The position numbers and the translations under genes are program-made. This document shows, piece after piece, positions 1-5,832 of a DNA stretch of 6,261 nucleotides. Below the pieces are notes generated by a model. That model saw only the letters and a program-made list of their open reading frames with translations. It searched no databases and had not been told where the DNA came from. Source of the stretch: Bacillota bacterium (GTDB taxonomy: Bacteria > Bacillota > Clostridia > Oscillospirales > Ruminococcaceae). Each line of letters opens with the position of its first letter. Position 1 is the stretch's first letter. The stretch is taken from positions 1-6,261 of the forward strand of contig JAKPGH010000225.1 of assembly GCA_029550985.1 (NCBI GenBank), written 5' to 3'.

Positions 1-739
1 CGTCGAAGTCCATGGCGTTGGCGGTTTTCAGCTTTTTCTCGTAAAGCTCGAAGACGCTGGCGATGACCTTTTTGCGGTAATCCTCTCCGGCTTTTTGCCG
101 GTAGCCTTGGGCGTTGAGCAGGTTATCCTTGGCCCGCCCGATTTCCCCTAAAATGGAGCGGGGAGGGAACACCTTTTCGCTGATATCCAACTGCTTAAGG
201 CAGTCCTTAATCACCCGCAGGGAATCGTCGGTGTCGTAGATGGTAAAGCTGCGGCCGTAGCCGATGGCTTCCCCTTCCCGGCGCAGAATCTGCACGCACA
301 TGGAGTGGAAGGTGGAGGCGGCGATGTCGGCGGCCATATCCTCGCCCAGCCGGGCCTTGAGCCGGTCCCTCAGCTCTCCCGCCGCCTTGTTGGTGAAGGT
401 GATGGCCAGCACATTCCAGGGGCGGACGGCGTCGTGGGCAATGATGCGGGAAAGCTCCTGAGGGCTGAGCGCTCCGCCGTTGACGTAGCCTTCCAGCAGC
501 GCCAAATCCTGAGCGGAGGGAACGTAATCCCCCTGATGATAGGCGTTGCCGAACAAAATCATATTTTCGATGCGGTTAATCAAAACGGTGGTTTTGCCGC
601 TGCCCGCTCCGGCCAAAATCAGCAGGGGGCCGTCCCGATGCAGGACCGCCTGCCGCTGAACGGCGTTGAGCCGGCCAAAATAGCGCTCCAGCGCCTTTTG
701 CTTAAGGGAAAAGAAGTATTGTCGACTGGTTTCTTTCAT
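1..739 (-). CDS. pcrA: UvrD/PcrA-type superfamily-1 DNA helicase, N-terminal part (runs off left edge)
   Basis: ATP-dependent 3'-5' DNA helicase of the UvrD/PcrA family, a cytoplasmic enzyme of DNA repair and replication-fork maintenance. Translating the minus strand from the ATG at 739 gives 246 open residues to the window edge. Visible motifs in order: Q-motif region LNAVQRQAV (24-32), Walker A AGAGSGKT (43-50), motif Ia TFTNKAAGE (114-122), motif Ib STFHS (142-146), then a conserved 1B segment with RSILGEI and AKDN, ending in MDFD (243-246), just before the DFDD-type sequence seen in this family. Motifs II-VI lie outside. Compared with Bacillus PcrA there is an extra leader of about 23 residues and an insert at roughly 67-106, a pattern I associate with Oscillospirales homologues. 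The start is supported by a GGGAGG Shine-Dalgarno at 745-750. GC content appears higher than in the neighbouring operon. The family is certain. Whether this is the main PcrA or a paralogue cannot be told from the N-terminus. Confidence 0.93.
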   Translation of the reverse strand, partial: MKETSRQYFFSLKQKALERYFGRLNAVQRQAVLHRDGPLLILAGAGSGKTTVLINRIENMILFGNAYHQGDYVPSAQDLALLEGYVNGGALSPQELSRIIAHDAVRPWNVLAITFTNKAAGELRDRLKARLGEDMAADIAASTFHSMCVQILRREGEAIGYGRSFTIYDTDDSLRVIKDCLKQLDISEKVFPPRSILGEIGRAKDNLLNAQGYRQKAGEDYRKKVIASVFELYEKKLKTANAMDFD

Positions 740-754
740 GAGGTCCTCCCGGCA

Positions 755-808
755 TAAAAATGGGGCGTCCGGCAAGACGCCCGCGGCGCACCGGGTGCGA
801 TGCGCCGC
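755..808 (-). terminator. Tandem GC-rich hairpins with T-run in helicase leader (terminator- or attenuator-like)
   Basis: Two adjacent perfect stems lie in the helicase leader. The promoter-proximal one pairs 783-790 with 801-808 (8 bp, GCGGCGCA/TGCGCCGC, 10-nt loop). The second pairs 763-769 with 776-782 (7 bp, GGGCGTC/GACGCCC, 6-nt loop). In the minus-strand transcript the second stem is followed by CATTTTTATG, so it has the form of an intrinsic terminator, and it ends only about 12 nt before the GGGAGG Shine-Dalgarno. A third small inverted repeat, GGAAT-GCA-ATTCC, is at 814-826. The structure could terminate upstream readthrough, attenuate the helicase transcript, or affect translation; which one is not shown by the sequence. 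Confidence 0.5.
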
Positions 809-911
809 AATAGGGAATGCAATTCCATATGCTTCCCGCGATGGGAATGGAGAAGCAGCGTCACAGCAACAAACAAGTCGCCACCATGCTGCCACCAAGA
901 ATCTGATTGCT

Positions 912-920
912 ATTATACCA
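912..920 (-). promoter_or_regulatory. Extended -10 promoter for the helicase gene
   Basis: On the minus strand the sequence reads TGGTATAAT, a perfect TATAAT (917 down to 912) preceded by the TGn extended -10 element (920-918). The region where a -35 box would lie is poor (TTCGCT at 17-bp spacing), which is typical of extended -10 promoters. Predicted transcription start is near 905, which would give the helicase mRNA a 5' leader of about 165 nt. Confidence 0.6.
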
Positions 921-1035
921 CAAAGTGCCTCAAAAGCGAATCCCAAAGAAAGAGGCCGGGGACAAGTGGCTTCTGCAAAAGCTCTGCCCGGAAGAGTTGA
1001 ATCTGGGGCAGCGCCGGCAAGTTCCCCCATCATCA

Positions 1036-1079
1036 TAAAAAGGACCCATTGGAAATCTTGGACAAAGATTTCCAATGGG
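1036..1079 (-). terminator. Rho-independent terminator of the D-aminoacylase/permease/dsdA operon
   Basis: A perfect 15-bp inverted repeat pairs 1045-1059 (CCCATTGGAAATCTT) with 1065-1079, with a 5-nt loop. In the minus-strand direction the stem is followed by TCCTTTTTAT (plus positions 1044-1035), as expected of an intrinsic terminator. It starts 37 nt after the dsdA stop codon at 1117. In the plus direction no T-run follows, so it is directional. It closes the three-gene operon and insulates the helicase. Confidence 0.88.
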
Positions 1080-1116
1080 CAAAGTTTGGACCGAATGATA
1101 GAGGGGATAGTCTTTT

Positions 1117-2481
1117 TTAGAGCAGTGATTTTCCTTTTTCGTAATAAGATTGCATTTCTTCTTTCGGCACCATGTTTCCGCCTGTAGCCCAAACAAGATG
1201 CAGTGCATTGGCCATTTTGCCTTCCAACCCGGAGTCCACAATATACTTGCCCATCGCCTCGGACTTTTGCATCAACACGGGACCGTACATTCCAGCCAAG
1301 GCGCTTGGCTCCAGGTAGATGTTCTCCGAATCCGCAAGCTGGGCAAGCATTCTGAACATGCGCTCATCTTTCAGAGAATAGCAGCCGCTCATGAATGGGC
1401 GCATCAAAGACCCGACAAAGCCGGAAGCGCGGCCCACCGCCAAACCGTCGGCGGCGGTCAAATTATCCAGGCCGAAATCCTGAACACATACGTTGTGGTT
1501 CTCGCCCGTCGCCATTCCCAGCATCATGCAGGGAGCATGGGTGGGTTCGGCAAAGAAGCAGTGCACAGCGTCTCCAAAAACCATTTTGAGTCCAAAGGAA
1601 ACGCCACCCGGCCCGCCGCCAACGCCGCAGGGAAGGTAGACAAACAACGGATGCTCCTGATCAACCGCGATATGTTTTTCATCCAGTTGCTTTTTCAGGC
1701 GCAGAGCGGCAACGGCATAGCCGAGGAACAGTGTTTTGGAGTTTTCGTCGTCGACAAAGTGGCAACGAGGATTTTGAGCCGCCAATTTTCTTCCTTCCGC
1801 CACGGCGATGCTGTAATCGGAATCGTATTCCACCACCCGAACGCCCTTGCTTCTGAGCAAGTCTTTTTTCCACTGTCTGGCGTCGGCCGACATGTGGACC
1901 GTCACCTGAAACCCCAGCTTGGCGCTCATGATTCCGATGGAAAGGCCGAGATTCCCGGTGGAGCCGACGACGATTTCGTAGTTGGAAAACAAGGCGCGGA
2001 AGGGTTCGCTGTCGAAAACCGTATAGTCATCGCCTTCTTGGAGAAGTCCGTTGCTGATGGCAATATCCTCGGCGGTTTTCAGGACTTCATAAATTCCACC
2101 CCGGGCTTTGATGGAACCCGAAATGGGCAGATGGCTGTCCAGCTTGAGCCACATTTGCCCTGGAATCGGAATATTCTCTTCCTCTTCCAGCAGTTTTTGC
2201 ATGTGGGGGATTGGAAGAATATCCGATTCGATGATGCCACCGGTTGCGGCTGTTTCCGGAAAAACTTTACGAACGTAGGGGGCAAACCGGTCCAGCCGGT
2301 CGGCGGCGTCGACAATATCCTCCATGGTGAGGGGGCAGGAAGCTATTGCCAGGTTGAAGGGCTTCTTGTCGGGGTTTACCCAGACGGTTTCCTTTAGTTC
2401 GCAGATATCCCCCACAACCGGGCAGGACACAATCCATTCCGCTATCGATTTGTTGGCAACAATGTTATTCAGTGAGGTCAT
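1117..2481 (-). CDS. dsdA: D-serine dehydratase (D-serine ammonia-lyase)
   Basis: Cytoplasmic PLP enzyme converting D-serine to pyruvate and ammonia (EC 4.3.1.18). The 454-residue product is close to the E. coli DsdA length (442) and matches it over its whole length from memory. Landmarks: RFAPYVRKVFPETAATGGIIES (split here as RFAPY at 65-69 and PETAATGGIIES at 75-86), DSHLPISGSIKARGG (115-129) with the PLP Schiff-base lysine at K125, the phosphate-binding loop GSTGNLGLS (173-181), TVHMSADAR (194-202), DDENS (244-248), the glycine loop GVGGGPGG (286-293), AADGLAVGRASGF (343-355) and EPSALAG (391-397). All expected active-site segments are intact. The ATG at 2481 has a good Shine-Dalgarno, AAGGAG, five nt upstream. 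It is the last gene of the operon, 25 nt after the permease, and is followed by a strong terminator. The role may be catabolism of D-serine, its detoxification, or both. Confidence 0.97.
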   Translation of the reverse strand: MTSLNNIVANKSIAEWIVSCPVVGDICELKETVWVNPDKKPFNLAIASCPLTMEDIVDAADRLDRFAPYVRKVFPETAATGGIIESDILPIPHMQKLLEEEENIPIPGQMWLKLDSHLPISGSIKARGGIYEVLKTAEDIAISNGLLQEGDDYTVFDSEPFRALFSNYEIVVGSTGNLGLSIGIMSAKLGFQVTVHMSADARQWKKDLLRSKGVRVVEYDSDYSIAVAEGRKLAAQNPRCHFVDDENSKTLFLGYAVAALRLKKQLDEKHIAVDQEHPLFVYLPCGVGGGPGGVSFGLKMVFGDAVHCFFAEPTHAPCMMLGMATGENHNVCVQDFGLDNLTAADGLAVGRASGFVGSLMRPFMSGCYSLKDERMFRMLAQLADSENIYLEPSALAGMYGPVLMQKSEAMGKYIVDSGLEGKMANALHLVWATGGNMVPKEEMQSYYEKGKSLL

Positions 2482-2506
2482 AATAACTCCTTTTCGGTTT
2501 GGTGAC

Positions 2507-3859
2507 TCAGAACATTCCGGGAAGCACGCCGGAAAATGCGTTCAGTATGGCAAGTGTAATCAGACCAATCACACCGGACAGGATGCACGGCACGGTTGTG
2601 GTCATCAGGCAGTCCTTCGTATTGAGACCGTTGTAAGTGGAGGGGAACCAGAAGGTGACGTCGGTGGGGAAGGTGGCAGAGTGCGCACCCAGGCAGACCG
2701 ACAGACCTGCAATAACCGGAGACATACCCGTCGCAACGCAAACGGGACCGGCAATGGCAACGGAGGTCAGCATGGCTGCCGTTGCGGAACCCACGGCGGC
2801 GCGGATGAAGAAAGCAAGCAGGAATCCCAGCAGAATGACCGGCATATTGGAAGCCGACATAATGTCCACAAGGTCCGTGCTCATGGTAGTGGCGCCCAGG
2901 ATGGCGGCGAAGCACCCGCCGGCACCGACAATGAGAAGAATGTTGCCGGTACGGTTGGCAGCCTCATCGATAAACTGCATGACCGTCTTTTTGGGTATGT
3001 ACTTTTGCAGCGCGAAACCGGTCACCAGCATGGCGATGAACAGTGCAATGTTGGAGTTTCCGATAAAGTTGATGACGGTGTAGGCGGGTCCTTCGGTCAC
3101 AAAGAGGGAGAAAATAGAGGCAAAAACAATCAGGGCAATCGGGAAAATGACCAGCAGGAAAGCCTTCAGGGCGGAGGGCTTTGTGGGGTCCGGCGCAATT
3201 AACTCGTCGTTTTCCGCGATTTCCCGCATAGCTGCACGAGCCTGCTTCCTTTCTTCCTGACTCACGACGAAGTTGGCATAGAGCCAGCCGACAAGAAGAC
3301 TTGCAGGGAGGCAAACAACAATGCCCCAAATGATGAACCAACCCACATTGGCGCCAATCTGTCCGGCAACGGCAAGGGGTCCCGGCGTGGGAGCAACGCA
3401 GCTGTGGGTCAGCATCAACCCGGTAAAGATGGCGATGACATAGCCCTTCATGCTCTTTTTGCTGATTTTCTGAAGGGCACAGACCAGCGGAGCCGTCATG
3501 ATGTAGGCGCACCCAAAATAAATGGGAATGGAAAGAATGAATCCAACCAGGTTCAACGCCAGAAGGTCATGTTTTTTGCCGAACAGGCGAACCATACCTT
3601 TGGCCAGTTCTTCCGTGGCTCCGGATTCTCCAAGAAAGTCGCCGAAGATGCTTCCGAAGACAATCAGAAGGCCGATGCTCTTCATCATGTTGCCAAACCC
3701 GGCTGGCAAATTGTTGAGAATATCGGTGGCGGGCATACCGACCATGAGCCCGAAAATAACTGCGGCGGCGAAAAGCCCTACGGAGGGAGTCACTTTGAAC
3801 TTGATGAGAGCTACCAGCAGAAGCGCGAAAACAATTACAAATGCAACTAGTGGTGCCAT
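2507..3859 (-). CDS. GntP-family permease, probable D-serine or N-acyl-D-amino acid importer
   Basis: Integral membrane transporter of the gluconate:H+ symporter (GntP) family, which includes gluconate permeases and the E. coli D-serine transporter DsdX. The 450-residue length fits the family (about 440-450). The protein is very hydrophobic, with about 12 or more likely membrane segments beginning at residues 4-20 and a charged cytoplasmic-type loop at about 200-232 (QEERKQARAAMRE onward). Family signatures seen: GESGATEELAKGM (78-89), THSCVAPTPGPLAVA (151-165), GAGGCFAAILG (312-322) and the RAAVGSATAAMLTS segment (353-366). The ATG at 3859 has an AAAGGA Shine-Dalgarno 9 nt upstream. It sits between the deacylase and dsdA, with 41 and 25 nt gaps, so it is almost certainly co-transcribed. 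The context argues for a D-serine-related substrate. Because the partner deacylase has no export signal, the permease might import the N-acylated compound. The specificity is inferred, not read from the sequence. Confidence 0.93.
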   Translation of the reverse strand: MAPLVAFVIVFALLLVALIKFKVTPSVGLFAAAVIFGLMVGMPATDILNNLPAGFGNMMKSIGLLIVFGSIFGDFLGESGATEELAKGMVRLFGKKHDLLALNLVGFILSIPIYFGCAYIMTAPLVCALQKISKKSMKGYVIAIFTGLMLTHSCVAPTPGPLAVAGQIGANVGWFIIWGIVVCLPASLLVGWLYANFVVSQEERKQARAAMREIAENDELIAPDPTKPSALKAFLLVIFPIALIVFASIFSLFVTEGPAYTVINFIGNSNIALFIAMLVTGFALQKYIPKKTVMQFIDEAANRTGNILLIVGAGGCFAAILGATTMSTDLVDIMSASNMPVILLGFLLAFFIRAAVGSATAAMLTSVAIAGPVCVATGMSPVIAGLSVCLGAHSATFPTDVTFWFPSTYNGLNTKDCLMTTTVPCILSGVIGLITLAILNAFSGVLPGMF

Positions 3860-3900
3860 ATTGTATTATCCTTTCTATATTATTTCGGATGATAAAACAC

Positions 3901-5493
3901 TTAAGCGTTGTGTCGAATCATACGGCCAGGAGTTGCGCCAGTAAATTGTTTGTCCTTGTATACGAGTACCCCATTTACAAACACATAGTGAATGCCTTCG
4001 GTGATGCTGTTGGAATTGCTGTAGGTTGCGGTGTCCTGAAGCTTCTCGTAGTCGAAGATGACAAGGTCGGCGTCATAACCTTCCTTGATCAGGCCTTTGT
4101 TCTTGATGCGCAAATATTTGGCGGTGAGACCGGTCATTTTGTGAATGGCTTGTTCCAGGGTGAGAATCTTCTTCTCTTTTACGAAATAAGTGATGACGTG
4201 AGGGAAGGTGCCGCTTGCTCTGGGATGTCCTTTTTCCTTCCAACTGCGGGTCAAACCGTCGCTGCCGACAATACAATAGGGGTCCTGGATGATTTCGCAC
4301 ACGTCTTCTTCGCACATGCTGCTGTAAACGCCACCGGCTTCGCAGTTGTTGGCGACGCACAAATCGAAGAACGCTTCCCAGGGGTCCTTGCCGATGGATT
4401 CGGCATACTCGGTGATGAAATGTCCCTCGGCTTCGGGCGTTTTGGAGGCGGAATAGACATAGACGCCGCTCCAGCCGCCTGCGTTCAGATAATAGTTGTC
4501 ATAAGGAGTCGCGGGGTCTTCCATCTCGGCTTTGAGCTTTTCGCGGAAAGCCTTGTCCTTGAGCTTTTCCGTCATGGCATGGAAGCCGTTTTCAAAATAC
4601 CAGGGCGGCATGCACGCATTGAGCGTTGTCATGTTGCAGGTGTAAGGATACTGGTCGCAAATCACCGGGATTCCCTCGTCGTTTGCTTGATGGATGAGTG
4701 CGAGGGTTTCCTTCTGTTTGCCCCAGTTGGGCTTGCCCAGCATCTTGTGATGCGAAATATCCACCATTACGCCGGCTTGACGGCCTACATTGATGGTCTC
4801 CTTGACGGCATCCACAATCTTGTCGCTTTCATTGCGCATATGGCTTGCGTAAACACCGTTGAAGGGGGCAATCACCCTGGCGAGTTCGATGATTTCCTTC
4901 TCTTCCGCATAGCAGCTGGGCGTGTAGATAAGGCCCGTCGAGAAACCCGCCGCTCCGTCTTCCATGGCTTCCCGTAAAATACCCTTCATTTTGTCCAGTT
5001 CGGCATCGGTAGCGGGACGGTTTGCCATTCCCATGACTGCAATGCGCAGGCTGCTGTGTCCTATATACATTTTTGCATTGGCCGTCAGCTTCTGCTTGTC
5101 CGCATATTCCAGAAAACGCGCAAAACTGTTCCAGTTTTTCATGTCGTCTGGAAACCAAGTGGTGCCCATGGACAGCATGTTCTGAATGGCAGCCAGGTTT
5201 TCCGGCGCAACGGGAGCCATAGATAAACCGCATTGGCCGGTAATCTCGGTGGTAACACCCTGGGTGGTCTTAAACAAATGAGCATCTTCGGTGCCAAGAA
5301 TCAAATCGCCGTGGGAATGGGCGTCAATCCAGCCGGGGCTGACGCATTTACCTGTGGCATCAATGACGGTTTTTGCTTCTTCATTGCCGGTTGCCATCAC
5401 AATTTTGCCGTTTGCAATGCCAATGTTGCCTTCATAGGCAGGTTTGCCGCTTCCGTCAATCACTTTGGCATTTTTGATTAGAACATCCAGCAC
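3901..5493 (-). CDS. dan: D-aminoacylase / N-acyl-D-amino-acid deacylase (amidohydrolase superfamily)
   Basis: Metal-dependent amidohydrolase that hydrolyses N-acyl-D-amino acids to a carboxylate and the free D-amino acid (EC 3.5.1.81 type). The 530-residue protein has the D-aminoacylase arrangement: N-terminal beta-sandwich ending in PGWIDAHSHGD (53-63, H59, H61, D63), GVTTEITGQCG (79-89) with the metal-bridging cysteine C88, ASHMRNES (216-223, H218), VDISHHKMLGKPNWGK (244-259, H248), QYPYT (281-285), the catalytic aspartate in GSDGL (410-414, D412), GHPRASGTFP (422-431), and a C-terminal EGYDADLVIFD (471-481). The metal and catalytic residues line up with Alcaligenes D-aminoacylase, but H248 to D412 is about 45 residues longer than there. 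No signal peptide is seen, so it is cytoplasmic. The start is GTG at 5493: an in-frame TGA at 5500-5502 excludes longer forms, and GGAGGGAG lies upstream. It is the first gene of the operon. The acyl group and D-amino acid preference are unknown; D-serine is suggested by dsdA. Confidence 0.9.
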   Translation of the reverse strand: MLDVLIKNAKVIDGSGKPAYEGNIGIANGKIVMATGNEEAKTVIDATGKCVSPGWIDAHSHGDLILGTEDAHLFKTTQGVTTEITGQCGLSMAPVAPENLAAIQNMLSMGTTWFPDDMKNWNSFARFLEYADKQKLTANAKMYIGHSSLRIAVMGMANRPATDAELDKMKGILREAMEDGAAGFSTGLIYTPSCYAEEKEIIELARVIAPFNGVYASHMRNESDKIVDAVKETINVGRQAGVMVDISHHKMLGKPNWGKQKETLALIHQANDEGIPVICDQYPYTCNMTTLNACMPPWYFENGFHAMTEKLKDKAFREKLKAEMEDPATPYDNYYLNAGGWSGVYVYSASKTPEAEGHFITEYAESIGKDPWEAFFDLCVANNCEAGGVYSSMCEEDVCEIIQDPYCIVGSDGLTRSWKEKGHPRASGTFPHVITYFVKEKKILTLEQAIHKMTGLTAKYLRIKNKGLIKEGYDADLVIFDYEKLQDTATYSNSNSITEGIHYVFVNGVLVYKDKQFTGATPGRMIRHNA

Positions 5494-5575
5494 CTCTGTT
5501 CACTCCCTCCATTATGTTTAGTTACACTTAACTTATTTTCAAACACTGCAGTGCTGATTAGAACAAAAGCTGAAC

Positions 5576-5671
5576 TTTGTTAATTTCAATATAGTCATTA
5601 TTTTATATATTGTCAACTAATTAATTCTATAATATACGGTATAAATAATTGACTTTGTATGAATTAACAAA
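5576..5671. repeat. Inverted TTTGTTAATT / AATTAACAAA pair flanking the operon promoter
   Basis: TTTGTTAATT at 5576-5585 and its exact reverse complement at 5662-5671 lie on the two sides of the operon promoter; the first copy covers the predicted transcription start near 5581. The shared core TGTTAATT also occurs at 5712-5719. Placement fits operators for the divergent XRE-cupin regulator. The region is AT-rich, so chance occurrence cannot be excluded. Confidence 0.35.
5588..5616 (-). promoter_or_regulatory. Near-consensus sigma-A promoter of the D-aminoacylase/permease/dsdA operon
   Basis: On the minus strand a perfect -35 TTGACA (5616-5611) is separated by exactly 17 nt from the -10 TATATT (5593-5588). 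Predicted transcription start is near 5581, about 88 nt before the GTG start at 5493. A promoter this close to consensus on a catabolic operon suggests that control is mainly by repression. Confidence 0.78.
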
Positions 5672-5711
5672 TTGCAAGCGGAATAATTTGTAAAGATGCA
5701 CGACCCATATG

Positions 5712-5730
5712 TGTTAATTACAGTTTAACA
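5712..5730. promoter_or_regulatory. Candidate operator TGTTAA-N7-TTAACA
   Basis: A 19-bp interrupted palindrome, TGTTAA (5712-5717), seven nt, then TTAACA (5725-5730), lies about 40 bp upstream of the regulator's -35 box. It uses the same half-site as the inverted pair around the operon promoter. It could be a binding site for the neighbouring XRE-family protein; this rests on symmetry and position only. Confidence 0.35.
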
Positions 5731-5771
5731 TCACTTACACAAGTCGGGAAGTAGATACACCGTTTTCAATC

Positions 5772-5801
5772 TTGAAACTAAAGTGGGAAATGATTTATAA
5801 T
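5772..5801 (+). promoter_or_regulatory. Promoter of the XRE-cupin regulator
   Basis: TTGAAA (5772-5777), an 18-nt spacer, and a perfect TATAAT (5796-5801) form a strong sigma-A-type promoter. Predicted transcription start is near 5808. The upstream in-frame ATG at 5800 overlaps this -10 box, so it would not be in the transcript, which bears on the start choice of the regulator. Confidence 0.72.
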
Positions 5802-5819
5802 GTATCAAATAATGGAAAC

Positions 5820-5824
5820 AGGGG
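5820..5824 (+). promoter_or_regulatory. Shine-Dalgarno AGGGG that points to a TTG start at 5833
   Basis: AGGGG at 5820-5824 lies 8 nt before an in-frame TTG (5833-5835) and about 12 nt after the predicted transcription start. Neither in-frame ATG (5800, 5812) has a comparable site: 5800 is inside the -10 box, and 5812 would leave a leader of only about 4 nt. Confidence 0.5.
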
Positions 5825-5832
5825 TTTTCTCG

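Larger units (their letters stand above)
740..1116. other. Intergenic region between D-serine operon end and helicase start
   Basis: No convincing protein gene is seen on either strand; the open frames here lack Shine-Dalgarno sites and recognisable motifs. It contains, reading along the minus strand, the terminator of the dsdA operon (about 1036-1079), a GC-rich stretch without an assigned function (about 950-1020, with the complementary pair CTGCCC/GGGCAG), an extended -10 promoter (912-920), and a leader of about 165 nt before the helicase with three hairpins. I see no GAAC-N4-GTTC LexA/DinR box that would make the helicase an SOS gene. Confidence 0.7.
5494..5832. other. AT-rich divergent control region
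   Basis: This stretch separates the minus-strand operon from the plus-strand regulator and encodes no recognisable protein. It holds the operon promoter (5588-5616), the regulator promoter (5772-5801), four TGTTAA half-sites, the 10-bp palindrome CACTGCAGTG (5544-5553, inside the operon's untranslated leader) and a small inverted repeat AGTTA-CACT-TAACT (5520-5533). The operon leader, about 88 nt, shows no riboswitch or terminator that I recognise. Confidence 0.8.

Noticed and set aside
740..905. T-box or other known riboswitch in the helicase leader
   Set aside because: The hairpin arrangement invites the idea, but I cannot find the T-box antiterminator consensus near the terminator-like stem or any other riboswitch core that I know, and a helicase is not a usual target.
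738..1241. Several open frames on both strands in the helicase-dsdA gap
   Set aside because: They cross the terminator, promoter and hairpins, lack ribosome sites and show no family resemblance.
1150..2397. Plus-strand open frame of 415 codons opposite dsdA
   Set aside because: It lies antisense to an unmistakable full-length DsdA; its translation is His/Gln/Gly-rich without any motif and it has no Shine-Dalgarno. It is a shadow of the real gene.
2324..3202. Plus-strand open frame of 292 codons across the dsdA/permease junction
   Set aside because: Antisense to two real genes, with a very hydrophilic low-complexity translation rich in Gly, Asn, Arg and His that is typical of a membrane-protein complement.
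3841..4977. Plus-strand open frame of 378 codons opposite the D-aminoacylase
   Set aside because: Antisense to a complete amidohydrolase with all catalytic residues; no recognisable domain and no promoter or ribosome site.
5544..5553. Palindrome CACTGCAGTG in the operon leader as an operator
   Set aside because: It is a perfect 10-bp palindrome but occurs once, lies downstream of the start site and matches no known operator, so it is only mentioned within the control region.
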